From the NCBI GenBank assembly GCA_026126125.1, contig JAHCJW010000011.1, positions 1 through 43,246 on the forward strand: DNA of 43,246 nucleotides. Reading direction: 5' to 3'. Position 1 is the first letter of the stretch. Every line of letters begins with the position of its first letter. The notes under the pieces are model-generated. The model did no database searches. It saw nothing but the letters and a program-made list of their open reading frames with translations, and was not told the origin of the DNA. This document shows positions 35,429 to 43,246 of the stretch, piece after piece. The position numbers and the translations under genes are program-made. Source of the stretch: Devosia sp. (GTDB lineage: Bacteria; Pseudomonadota; Alphaproteobacteria; Rhizobiales; Devosiaceae).

Positions 35429-36415
35429 ATGCTGCGTGTCGTCATCGCCCTGACCCTGGCCCTCCTCGCCCTGCCGGCGCAGGCCGAAGTTCCCCTGACC
35501 GGCTATTTCACCGCCACCAGGGCCTGTCCGGCCCTGCAGTCGATCAATCGCCAGACCAATCCCGGCGCTGTCACCACCCGCCCCGGCACCGCCTACGACA
35601 TCATCGCCGGCAACACCGCGCGCCCCACCCATCTCTGGATCGTCATCCCCGGCGCCCAGCCAGAGCGCCGCTGGGTCGCCGTCGATTGCGGCACCCGCGC
35701 CGATGACGCCGAGGGCCACATTGACGAACCAACCACGCCGGCGCCCGCCCCGACCTATCGCGGCACCCAATATATCCTTGCGGTAAATTGGCAGCCGGCC
35801 TTCTGCGAACTGAGCCCGCGCAAGACCGAGTGCCGCAACCAGAAGCCCAATAGTTTCGAGGCCAGCAATTTCACTTTGCATGGGCTCTGGCCGCAGCCGC
35901 GCACGAACGAATATTGCGACGTATCGCCGGGCGAACGCTATGCGAGCCAGGATGGCCGCTGGCGCGACCTGCCAGCGCTCGATCTCTCCATCGCCCTGCG
36001 CCGCGACCTCGACGAGGTCATGCCCGGCAGTCAGTCTGGCCTCGATCGCCACGAATGGATCAAGCACGGCACCTGCTACGGCAAAAACGTCCGGGACTAT
36101 TATGCCGATGCGCTCGATCTGATGCTGGCGCTCAACACCTCGCCGGTGGCCGAATTTTTCGCCGACAATATCGGCAAACGCATCACCCTCGCCCAGATTC
36201 GCGCCGCCTTCGATGACGCCTTCGGCCCCGGCGCCGGCGAGCGGGTACGCATGTCCTGCGCCGAAGACGGCAATCGCATCCTGATCACCGAATTGACCAT
36301 CGGCCTCACCGGACCCATCGAAGGCCCTGATTCCATGTCCCGTCTCATCGCGGCGGCCAGCCCCACCGAAGGCGGCTGCCGCTCCGGTCAGGTCGACGCG
36401 GTGGGGTTGCGGTGA
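35429..36415 (+). CDS. Ribonuclease T2 family protein
   Basis: A 328-residue exported endoribonuclease. The signal peptide covers 1 to ~19 (ending AQA). A ~90-residue N-terminal extra domain precedes the RNase T2 fold, which starts near residue 112. Both catalytic segments are intact: FTLHGLWPQ (His151) and HEWIKHGTCYG (Glu209, His213). T2 enzymes cut RNA to 2',3'-cyclic nucleotides without base specificity. The preceding gene encodes the phosphodiesterase that consumes these, so the two probably form a periplasmic RNA-scavenging pair. GAGGAG lies 8 bp before the ATG. Confidence 0.92.
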   Translation: MLRVVIALTLALLALPAQAEVPLTGYFTATRACPALQSINRQTNPGAVTTRPGTAYDIIAGNTARPTHLWIVIPGAQPERRWVAVDCGTRADDAEGHIDEPTTPAPAPTYRGTQYILAVNWQPAFCELSPRKTECRNQKPNSFEASNFTLHGLWPQPRTNEYCDVSPGERYASQDGRWRDLPALDLSIALRRDLDEVMPGSQSGLDRHEWIKHGTCYGKNVRDYYADALDLMLALNTSPVAEFFADNIGKRITLAQIRAAFDDAFGPGAGERVRMSCAEDGNRILITELTIGLTGPIEGPDSMSRLIAAASPTEGGCRSGQVDAVGLR

Positions 36416-36514
36416 ACCTCGCGGCATCGGGAATAGGATTTCTTAACGATACGCATAAACGCGGCCTGAAACTCTGAGCGCCTAGCTTGGCCCCAATTCT
36501 TCTTGGAGCCTGCC

Positions 36515-37255
36515 ATGGCCGTCCCAGCCCTCGCGATTACTGGCCTCGCCAAAGCCTTCGATCGCCCCATCGTCCATGACTTCGATCTGCAGGTCGCCGC
36601 AGGCGAGTTCTATGCGCTGCTCGGCCCCAATGGCGCCGGCAAGACCACCATCCTGCGCATGGTCGCGGGTCTGCTCCCGCCTGATGCCGGGCGCATCGAT
36701 ATCTTCGGCATCGACGCCCTCGCCGATCCCGTCGGCGCCAAGCGCCTGATGGCCTGGGTATCGGATGAGCCCATGGTCTATGACCGGCTCACCCCGATGG
36801 AATATCTCGAATTCGTCGCCGGGCTGTGGCAGGTCGAGCCGGCGCGTGCCACAAGAACGGCGCACGAGCTCATCGACTGGCTGGGCCTTGCACCCCACGC
36901 CGACCAATTGTGCGGCGGCTTTTCCAAGGGCATGCTGCAAAAGGTCGCCCTGGCGGGAGCACTGGTGCACGACCCCCAGCTCATCATCCTCGATGAACCG
37001 CTGACCGGTCTCGACGCCGGCTCCGCCCGCCAGGTCAAGGATGTGCTGCTCGAAAAGGTGCGCCAGGGCGGCACGGTGATCATGACCACCCATATTCTCG
37101 AAGTGGCCGAGCGCATGGCCGAGCGGATCGGCGTCATTGCCGGCGGCAGGCTGATTGCCGAAGGCTCGCTGGAGCAATTGCGCACCCGTAGCGGCACCGA
37201 CGGCACGCTGGAGGAGATATTCCTCACCCTGGTGGCCGAGGATAGCAAAGCGTGA
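36515..37255 (+). CDS. ABC transporter ATP-binding protein (exporter type)
   Basis: A 246-residue ATPase. Walker A is GPNGAGKT (37-44), Walker B is LIILDEP with TGLD after it, and the H-loop is TTHILE. The signature motif is the variant GGFSKGMLQKV in place of LSGGQ, common in ABC-2-type exporters. The start is the ATG at 36515 with TTGGAG at 36503-36508; an upstream TTG lies within that site. It overlaps the permease gene by 4 bp. The substrate is unknown. Confidence 0.9.
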   Translation: MAVPALAITGLAKAFDRPIVHDFDLQVAAGEFYALLGPNGAGKTTILRMVAGLLPPDAGRIDIFGIDALADPVGAKRLMAWVSDEPMVYDRLTPMEYLEFVAGLWQVEPARATRTAHELIDWLGLAPHADQLCGGFSKGMLQKVALAGALVHDPQLIILDEPLTGLDAGSARQVKDVLLEKVRQGGTVIMTTHILEVAERMAERIGVIAGGRLIAEGSLEQLRTRSGTDGTLEEIFLTLVAEDSKA

Positions 37256-38784
37256 TCGCCCCCGCCGGCTCCCTCCTCTGGTTCGCCCATCACGAATTCC
37301 GGCTCGCCTGGCGCGATTTTCTGGCCATGATGTCGGGCGGCCGCAAGGACCGGACCATCGGCATCGTGCTCGGCGGGCTCGCCGTCTATGTCGTGCTGCA
37401 TCTCGTCGCCGCCATGGTCGTGGTTCCGGCGACGAATGCCGGCATCATCGCCGACAAGCCCACCCTGCTGATGGTCAGCGGCATCGGTCTGTTGTTCTTC
37501 GCGGTCATGCTGTCCCAGGCGCTGGAATCCATCACCCGCGTTTACTACGCCCGCGCGGATCTCGACCTCATCCTCAGCTCGCCCGCCTCCAGCCGCCGGC
37601 TTTTCGCCGTGCGCAGCGGCGCCACCGCCGCCGCGACCATGGCGCTCAGTTGCCTGCTGTTCAGCCCCCTCATCAACGTGCTGGCGACGCGCGCCGGCCC
37701 CCACTGGCTGCTAGCCTATCTCGTGGTGCCGGCGCTCTCGGCCCTTGCCGTCGCCCTTGCCATCGCCATCACCCTGGCTTTGTTTCGCCTCGTCGGCCCC
37801 AAGCGCACCCGCCTCATCGCCCAGATCGTCGCGGCCATCATCGGCGCCGGCTTCGTCATCGGCATCCAGGCCGTCGCCATTCTCTCGTTCGACGACTTCT
37901 CGCGTTATGCCCTCTTCCAGTCTGATGCGCTCATCGCCGCCAGCCCCGATCCTGACAATATCCTCTGGTGGCCGGCGCGCGGCGCCATGGGCGATCCCGT
38001 CGCCGCCCTGTCCGTCCTTGCCTTCGGTGCCCTCGCCCTGACCCTGACGGTTCTCGCCACCTCCGGCAGCTATCAGCGCCTGGCCCTTTCCACCACGGGC
38101 CTTAGCCATATCAAAACCCGGCGCCACGCCGTTTCCGGCCCATTCCGCCCCTCTTCCCAGCGCCAGGTGCTGCGGCGCAAGGAGTGGCGCCTCCTGCAGC
38201 GCGATCCCTGGCTCCTCTCGCAAACCCTGATGCAATTGCTCTATCTGGTGCCACCCGCTCTGCTGCTCTGGGTCAATTACGGCGCCAGCATCAACAGCTA
38301 TATCGTTGTGGTGCCGGTGATCATCATGGCCGCCGGACAATTGGCGGGGGGCCTGGCCTGGCTCGCCATCTCCGGCGAGGATGCCTACGATCTCGTTGCC
38401 ACCGCGCCCCTGCCGCCCGCCACCATCCTGCGGGCCAAGGTGGAGGCCGTCCTGGCCATCATCGCCCTCGTCCTCGCGCCGCTCATCCTGGCGTTGGCGA
38501 TCCTTGCCTGGCCCATGGCGCTCGTCACCGCCATCTTCGCCGCATTCTCATCGGCGTCGGCCACCGCCATTCAGCTCTGGTTCCGCGTGCCAACGCGCCG
38601 CGCCATGTTCCGCCGCCGCCAGAATGCCTCCCGCGCCGCCACCATCAGCGAAGCCCTCGCCTCCATCCTCTGGGCCGGAACCGGGGCCACCCTGGCCGCC
38701 GACTCTTGGTTCGCCCTCCTGCCGGCCATCCTCGCGCTCGCTGTCCTTGCAACCGCCAGGGCCATCGCTCCGAGAAAGTCCTGA
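37252..38784 (+). CDS. ABC exporter permease
   Basis: A 510-residue inner-membrane protein with about 10-12 hydrophobic helices in two clusters (~42-230 and ~255-505), separated by a basic cytoplasmic loop (~280-325, with RRKEWRLLQRDPWLL). The layout suits the large ABC-2-like permeases that pair with one ATPase. The start is the GTG at 37252, which overlaps the ATPase stop (GTGA), so translation is coupled. I cannot name the substrate. A GNAT remnant follows directly. Confidence 0.85.
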   Translation: MIAPAGSLLWFAHHEFRLAWRDFLAMMSGGRKDRTIGIVLGGLAVYVVLHLVAAMVVVPATNAGIIADKPTLLMVSGIGLLFFAVMLSQALESITRVYYARADLDLILSSPASSRRLFAVRSGATAAATMALSCLLFSPLINVLATRAGPHWLLAYLVVPALSALAVALAIAITLALFRLVGPKRTRLIAQIVAAIIGAGFVIGIQAVAILSFDDFSRYALFQSDALIAASPDPDNILWWPARGAMGDPVAALSVLAFGALALTLTVLATSGSYQRLALSTTGLSHIKTRRHAVSGPFRPSSQRQVLRRKEWRLLQRDPWLLSQTLMQLLYLVPPALLLWVNYGASINSYIVVVPVIIMAAGQLAGGLAWLAISGEDAYDLVATAPLPPATILRAKVEAVLAIIALVLAPLILALAILAWPMALVTAIFAAFSSASATAIQLWFRVPTRRAMFRRRQNASRAATISEALASILWAGTGATLAADSWFALLPAILALAVLATARAIAPRKS

Positions 38785-39090
38785 TCCACGCACGACGGCG
38801 CAGTGGTCGCGACACTGCAGATCAGCCTCAGTCCCGGTCTGTCGCGCTTCGGGACGTGGCGCGCCATGCTCGAAAACGTCTTCGTCGACCCCGACCGACA
38901 CGGCAGCGGCATCGGTACGGAATTGGTGCAATGAGCCGTACAATATTGCCGGGCGAAGGGCAGCAGCCTCGTGCAGCTCACCTCCAATAAGCGGCGCCTC
39001 GAAGCCCATCGCTTTATCGCAAGCTTGGTTTTGAGGCGACCCATGAAGGCTTCAAGCTGTATTTCCAGCTGTCAGAGGGGTCACCCCCGC
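38785..39090 (+). pseudogene. GNAT acetyltransferase remnant (truncated, nonsense, frameshift)
   Basis: In the frame of 38803, translation reads VVATLQISLSPGLSRFGTWRA, then VFVDPDRHGSGIGTELVQ (the acetyl-CoA-binding R/Q-x-x-G-x-G/A motif), then TGA (38932-38934). After the stop it reads SLVQLTSNKRRLEAHRF. A +1 shift near 39017 restores KLGFEATHEGFKLYFQLSEG. This is the C-terminal half of a GNAT N-acetyltransferase. The N-terminal ~50 residues are missing and the stop of the ABC permease abuts the remnant. Confidence 0.85.
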
Positions 39091-39103
39091 GCGAAAAAAC
39101 CTC

Positions 39104-40024
39104 TCACGGCCGCAATCCCGCCGGCACGGGCGGCGCGGTACGCAGCACGGTGATTCTCACCCGCTCATTGGCCGCCATATAGGGGTCGTTGGGGAAGAAG
39201 GGCTCATCCGTCGCCCGGCCGATCACCGATTTCACCCGGTCATCGGACAGCCCGAATTCTCCCATGATCGAGCGCACCACATTGGCGCGGTCCGCCGAGA
39301 GCTCCCAGGCGCCATAGCGCGGATTTTCATAGCGCGAACCGGCGGCCGTGTGGCCCGAGACGGTCAGTTGGGAATTGAGTTTTTGCAGCACCGGTGCCAT
39401 GGCGGCGATCGCCGCTCGCGTGACCTCGACAGGATATTTTGAGCCTTCGGGGAACATGCGCCGCCCCTGCTGGTCGATGATCTGGATATCGAGCCCTTCC
39501 TGGGTTTCCTCGACCAGCAGATTGTCCATGAAGGGCGTCAACTCAGGCATGGACTGCCAGGCCTGACGGATGCTCGCCGCGGCCGAATGGAAATCCTGGG
39601 TATCGCGCGATTGCAGGTTGAATTCGGAATCGCTGCTGGCCTGCAACTCGCTGCCATTGTCCTTCGCCTGCCCGCCCGTATCCCCGTCGGCGTCGCCTTT
39701 CGTCGATTGATTTGGCGAAGCTGCTTCCTGCGCCACGATGTCGGCGGCCGAGCCGGACATGGCCGCGCCGTCGCTGACCATGGCGACACCACCCATCACC
39801 CCGCCGGCGCCGCTTGTCGCCGGGCTGATCGAGGGGGGCGAAAAATAATCGGCTAGTCCCTGCTTCTGCTCGGCCGTGGTCATATTGATCAGCCACATCA
39901 GCAGAAAGAAGGCCATCATCGCGGTCACGAAGTCGGCATAAGCGATCTTCCATGCGCCACCATGATGGGCATGTTTGTTCTTCTTGACCTTCTTGATGAT
40001 GATCGGTTGCTGGAAATTTGCCAT
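39104..40024 (-). CDS. motB: Flagellar motor stator protein MotB
   Basis: A 306-residue inner-membrane protein that anchors the stator to peptidoglycan and conducts protons with MotA. Residues 1-24 are a basic cytoplasmic tail and residues ~28-48 the transmembrane helix. The proton-binding Asp31 is in IAYADFVTAMMAFFLLMWL. A Ser/Gly/Asp-rich linker (~60-125) follows, then the OmpA-like peptidoglycan-binding domain (~165-295, with VSGHTAAG, ANVVRSIMGEFGL and ANERVRITVLR). It follows motA by 24 bp. No other flagellar genes are in the window. Confidence 0.93.
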   Translation of the reverse strand: MANFQQPIIIKKVKKNKHAHHGGAWKIAYADFVTAMMAFFLLMWLINMTTAEQKQGLADYFSPPSISPATSGAGGVMGGVAMVSDGAAMSGSAADIVAQEAASPNQSTKGDADGDTGGQAKDNGSELQASSDSEFNLQSRDTQDFHSAAASIRQAWQSMPELTPFMDNLLVEETQEGLDIQIIDQQGRRMFPEGSKYPVEVTRAAIAAMAPVLQKLNSQLTVSGHTAAGSRYENPRYGAWELSADRANVVRSIMGEFGLSDDRVKSVIGRATDEPFFPNDPYMAANERVRITVLRTAPPVPAGLRP

Positions 40025-40048
40025 TTGAGGCGACCTTTATTGAACCGA

Positions 40049-40912
40049 TCAGGTGGCCGAAGGCAGCGCTGCGGTGGCTTCTTCGACTTCGTTGAACGTG
40101 GGGCGGACTTCGCTCATCAGCGCCTTGCGGGCAAACTCTACCGCCATGACCGGCGGCTGGCCGCTGATATGGGCGAGCAGACCCACCTTCATCGACAGGA
40201 AATATTTCGACTCGGCCTCGAAGGTGCTTTTCAACGACTGCGCCATCGGGCCAAAGAACCCATAGGCGACGAACACACCGAAAAACGTACCGACAAGCGC
40301 GCCGCCAATCAGGTGACCCAGCACCTCGGGCGGCTCGGTGATGGCGCCCATGGTCTTGATCACGCCCAGCACGGCGGCCACGATGCCCAGCGCCGGAGTG
40401 CCATCCGCCAGCGCTTGAACCGCGCTGACCAGCCGCTCCTGCTCCTGGTGGTGAGTTTCCAGCTCTTCATCCATCAACGCTTCCATTTCGTGGGCGTTGT
40501 TGGTGCCCATGGTCACCATGCGCAGATAGTCGCAGAGAAACTCCACCGCGTGATGGTTCTTGGCAAAGGTCGGGAAGCGGTTGAACAGCTCGGATTCATG
40601 CGGGTTTTCGATATGCGGCTCGATGGCGAGGACGCCTTTGGACTGGATCAGCTTGTAGAGGCTGAACTGCAGGCCCAAGAGCTCGACATAGGCAGCTTTA
40701 TTGTATCGCGGCCCCTTGAGAAGCGTGGCGAAAATGAAGCCGGTCTGCTTGAGCACAGGCGCGCCATTGCCGATGATATAGGCGCCGATGGCCGCGCCCA
40801 GGATGATCACGAACTCCCAGGGTTGCCAGAGCACCTCGACATGCCCGCCCATCGCCGCGTAACCGCCGAGCACGCAGGCAAACACAAAAACAATACCGAT
40901 GATGAGACGCAT
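40049..40912 (-). CDS. motA: Flagellar motor stator protein MotA
   Basis: A 287-residue inner-membrane protein with four transmembrane helices (two near the N-terminus, two around 170-225). A large cytoplasmic loop (~60-165) contacts the rotor. The third helix has DGTPALGIVAAVLGVIKTMG and the fourth GALVGTFFGVFVAYGFFGP, both typical of MotA proton channels. The start is the ATG at 40912 (MRLIIGIVFVFACVLGGY); the longer open frame adds 24 residues and lacks a ribosome-binding site. motB follows on the same strand. Confidence 0.94.
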   Translation of the reverse strand: MRLIIGIVFVFACVLGGYAAMGGHVEVLWQPWEFVIILGAAIGAYIIGNGAPVLKQTGFIFATLLKGPRYNKAAYVELLGLQFSLYKLIQSKGVLAIEPHIENPHESELFNRFPTFAKNHHAVEFLCDYLRMVTMGTNNAHEMEALMDEELETHHQEQERLVSAVQALADGTPALGIVAAVLGVIKTMGAITEPPEVLGHLIGGALVGTFFGVFVAYGFFGPMAQSLKSTFEAESKYFLSMKVGLLAHISGQPPVMAVEFARKALMSEVRPTFNEVEEATAALPSAT

Positions 40913-41141
40913 GGGTGCCGACCTAGACGCAATACCAATAACCAAAGCGGGGGGCGGCAGCGCGAAATCTGCCTTCTCCGGCAAGTCAACATGCGCGCGT
41001 TAGCCTTAACGCCGGGTATATTTCGCCGCTCTTTCCGGCACGCCATCTGCATTTGTTCGCAGAAACCGGGTCACGCAGGCGTGAAGATGGTAGTGTGGCG
41101 CGGATCGTGCTAACGCCTGCGCTTTCAGTTTCGGCGAGATC

Positions 41142-42254
41142 ATGACCGCTTCCGCGCCCCTCTCCATCTATCTCGTCGCCACACCGGGCCTTGAGGCTCC
41201 GCTGGCGGACGAAGCGCGCGCCAAAGGCTTTGCCGAGGCCCGTATCGTCGATGGCGGCGTCGCCTTTGCCGGCACCTGGCACGATGTGTGGCGCGCCAAT
41301 CTCGAATTGCGCGGCGCGACGCGGGTTCTGGCGCGGATCGCCGAGTTTCGCGCCATGCACCTGGCCCAACTGGACAAGCGCTCGCGCAAACTGGCCTGGG
41401 GCGATTTCCTGCGGCCCGGCGCCACGCTGCGCGTCGAGGCCAGTTGCAAACGCTCGCGCATCTACCACGCCGGCGCCGCCGCCCAGCGTGTCGCCACCGC
41501 CCTGCGTGAGGAATTCGGCGCCGTCATCACCGAAGACGCCGCCCTGCGCATCATGGTGCGCATCGAGGACGATCTGGTGACCGTCAGCATCGATACCACC
41601 GGCGAGTCACTGCACAAGCGCGGCTTCAAGGAAGCGGTCAGCAAGGCGCCCATGCGCGAAACCATGGCGGCGATGTTCCTCGCGCAATGCGGCTTTACCG
41701 GCGCCGAACCCGTGCTCGATCCGATGTGCGGCTCGGGCACCTTCGTCATCGAGGCCGCTGAAATCGCCGCCGGTCTCAAGCCTGGCCGCGAGCGCACCTT
41801 CGCCTTCGAGCTTCTGCCCTCTTTCGACCCGCACCTTTGGGCCAGCCTGCGCCGCTCCGAAACCATCACCCGGCCGGAGATCCGTTTTTATGGTTCCGAC
41901 CGCGACGCCGGCGCCATCCGCATGGCCCATGACAACGCCACCCGCGCCGGGGTTTCCGATTTCGTCACCTTCGAGACCCAGACGATCGAAAATCTCGAAC
42001 CATCCCCTGGCCCGCCCGGCCTCGTCATCGTCAATCCGCCCTACGGCAGCCGCATCGGCGACAAGGCCCCGCTCATCACGCTGCACCGCACCTTCGGCAC
42101 CGTGCTCAAAACCCGCTTTCGCGGCTGGCGGGTCGGCATCGTCACCGCCGACAAATCTCTCGCCCAGGCCACCGGCCTCAAATTCGAACCCATGCTTCCC
42201 CCCGTTCTTCACGGCGGCATTCGCGTCGCGCTCTATCGCACCGCCCCGCTTTAA
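41142..42254 (+). CDS. THUMP-domain class I RNA methyltransferase (RlmL-like)
   Basis: A 370-residue cytoplasmic SAM-dependent methyltransferase. A THUMP RNA-binding domain (~45-155) is followed by the Rossmann-type methyltransferase. It has DPMCGSGTFVIEAAEIA as the SAM loop, RFYGSDRDAGAI as the acidic strand and the catalytic NPPYG motif, typical of N-methylation of guanine in 23S rRNA (m2G2445 by RlmL) or tRNA. It is only the RlmL half; the RlmK half fused to it in E. coli is absent. The ATG has no clear Shine-Dalgarno sequence. Divergent from motA. Confidence 0.87.
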   Translation: MTASAPLSIYLVATPGLEAPLADEARAKGFAEARIVDGGVAFAGTWHDVWRANLELRGATRVLARIAEFRAMHLAQLDKRSRKLAWGDFLRPGATLRVEASCKRSRIYHAGAAAQRVATALREEFGAVITEDAALRIMVRIEDDLVTVSIDTTGESLHKRGFKEAVSKAPMRETMAAMFLAQCGFTGAEPVLDPMCGSGTFVIEAAEIAAGLKPGRERTFAFELLPSFDPHLWASLRRSETITRPEIRFYGSDRDAGAIRMAHDNATRAGVSDFVTFETQTIENLEPSPGPPGLVIVNPPYGSRIGDKAPLITLHRTFGTVLKTRFRGWRVGIVTADKSLAQATGLKFEPMLPPVLHGGIRVALYRTAPL

Positions 42255-42482
42255 ATGCGGAGCGGAGTTTAAGCGTATTTGCGCGCTCCCCGCCGGATCA
42301 TTCCGCGAGAGCGGAAATCTCTGCCACGATGAGGAAATAGCGATCGGGTTTTCACGGAAACTCTCGGTACACGTGAACAGCGCGGTTTGGCAGCACCCCT
42401 GTCGATAATTTAAACTAAATTCTAACCATGATGGCTGCCATGCAAAAACATGCAGCAACGCATCGCCCGCCATTGTCTTTAT

Positions 42483-42502
42483 CTTGCATGAGACGATGCA
42501 AG
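42483..42502 (+). promoter_or_regulatory. Inverted repeat upstream of the response regulator
   Basis: Perfect CTTGCAT-N6-ATGCAAG. Just upstream (42439-42463) is a second imperfect repeat with CATGCA words (GCTGCCATGC, CATGCAGC). Either could be an operator or an RNA hairpin. No known regulator is identified. Confidence 0.4.
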
Positions 42503-42513
42503 TAACGCGAGTG

Positions 42514-42879
42514 ATGGGTAAAATGCGAGTTCTGGTAGCAGACGACCAAGTCCTTTTACTTCTCGACCTGATCGAGCAATTGGCGCAACGCGGTGTGGAA
42601 GCCATTCCGGCGTCCAACGCCAGCGAAGCCTTGGCGCGTCTCGATCCCACCATTGATGGTGTCGTCACCGATGTCGAAATGCCCGGCGGCTTGTCGGGAA
42701 TCGAGATGGCCTGGCAAATTGCGCGCAGCCATCCGCACCTGCCCATCGTCATCGCCTCCGGCCGCATCCGTCCCAGGAGCGGCGATATCCCACCTCAGGC
42801 GGTGTTTCTTGCCAAACCCCTTCGGATCGGCGACGTGATCGCGGCTCTATCGGCGCGCACCTACCGAAATGCCGCATAG
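42514..42879 (+). CDS. Single-domain response regulator
   Basis: A 121-residue stand-alone receiver domain. The acidic pocket is AD10-D11, the phosphoacceptor is D53 in VVTDVEMPGG, the switch residue is S82 and K101 is in FLAKPL, so it is phosphorylatable. It has no output domain; members of this group (CheY-like, or Rhizobiales single-domain regulators) act as phosphate relays or sinks. The start is uncertain: ATGs at 42496, 42514 and 42523 are in frame and none has a strong ribosome-binding site. I choose 42514, which leaves the inverted repeat at 42483 outside the gene. Confidence 0.83.
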   Translation: MGKMRVLVADDQVLLLLDLIEQLAQRGVEAIPASNASEALARLDPTIDGVVTDVEMPGGLSGIEMAWQIARSHPHLPIVIASGRIRPRSGDIPPQAVFLAKPLRIGDVIAALSARTYRNAA

Positions 42880-43085
42880 GCGAAACTGTCGATTGCCGAA
42901 GCGAAACAAACTTCCGCCTTCCCTTCCCGCTGTTCTTCCGCTAGACAGCCCACCTAACCACCATGTTCGGTCTTTTCCCCCGTGCCGCAGTGCTCAGCCG
43001 CAGCGCGGGTTTCGCGCGGACAGGTGTGTCCGGGCGATTCTCCCCTCGCCCGCTATCCAGTAGAGACAGCCAGAGCGAGCCCCGA

Positions 43086-43246
43086 ATGCCGAAGCGTACC
43101 GACATCAAATCGATCCTGATCATCGGCGCCGGCCCCATCATCATCGGGCAGGCTTGCGAGTTCGACTATTCGGGCACCCAGGCCTGCAAGGCGCTGAAGG
43201 ACGAGGGCTACCGGATCATTCTGGTGAACTCCAATCCGGCCACGAT
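43086..43246 (+). CDS. carB: Carbamoyl-phosphate synthase large subunit, 5' end only
   Basis: The first 53 codons, cut by the window edge. The N-terminal ATP-grasp lead-in [21 protein letters not shown] is diagnostic of CarB. It matches carA at 30865-32076 functionally but sits 11 kb downstream, so the two subunits are on the same strand in separate transcription units. The ATG at 43086 has GAGCGAG upstream as a weak ribosome-binding site. Confidence 0.95.
   Translation, partial: MPKRTDIKSILIIGAGPIIIGQACEFDYSGTQACKALKDEGYRIILVNSNPAT

Overview
The window is a 43.2-kb stretch of GC-rich chromosome from an alphaproteobacterium. The proteins, the gene order (carA, yqeY, dnaG, rpoD close together; pstSCAB-phoU-phoB) and the short mosaic intergenic repeats fit the Hyphomicrobiales, and I would guess a Devosia-like genus. 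That placement is inference from gene content; no rRNA is present. I see no phage, insertion sequence, CRISPR array, tRNA or rRNA. Most genes are housekeeping or transport genes, so any novelty lies in the intergenic regions, the regulatory sites and two gene remnants.

Layout. 0.2-3.2 kb: a CPA1 Na+/H+ antiporter, a small unknown protein and a PcaR/PobR-type IclR regulator. 3.3-9.9 kb: a complete phosphate operon, pstS-pstC-pstA-pstB-phoU-phoB, with tandem Pho-box heptamers before pstS, a perfect 12-bp inverted repeat between pstS and pstC, repeats between phoU and phoB, and no phoR. 9.9-14.7 kb (minus): an MFS exporter with a soluble C-terminal domain, then a two-gene unit that matches the last two steps of the Weimberg pentose pathway (FAH-family 2-keto-3-deoxy-pentonate dehydratase and alpha-ketoglutarate semialdehyde dehydrogenase). 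14.9-19.9 kb (plus): envelope genes (SIMPL protein, large OmpA-like protein, single-pass membrane protein, DUF533 protein). Two of these have exact GGAAC-N16-CGTT promoters, the signature of the EcfG general stress sigma factor.

19.9-26.5 kb: an LLM-type oxidoreductase, three small minus-strand genes (unknown, HlyU, DUF2442), a decayed DUF4160 gene carrying two in-frame stops, then rpoD and dnaG. 26.5-30.7 kb: an unknown exported or anchored protein, HdeD, an MFS transporter, a diguanylate cyclase and yqeY. 30.8-33.1 kb: carA facing a YpfJ-type zinc metallopeptidase across a shared terminator. 33.3-36.4 kb: cpdB and a ribonuclease T2, which together could turn external RNA into nucleosides and phosphate. 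36.5-39.1 kb: a two-gene ABC exporter followed by a truncated, frameshifted GNAT acetyltransferase remnant. 39.1-40.9 kb (minus): motA-motB. 41.1-43.2 kb: a THUMP rRNA methyltransferase, a single-domain response regulator and the first 53 codons of carB.

The genes group into a phosphate programme (Pst-PhoU-PhoB and perhaps CpdB plus RNase T2), a stress-linked envelope programme (EcfG promoters), pentose catabolism, and core replication, transcription and carbamoyl-phosphate synthesis. A ~100-bp repeat occurs three times, each time just downstream of a plus-strand gene and in the same orientation.
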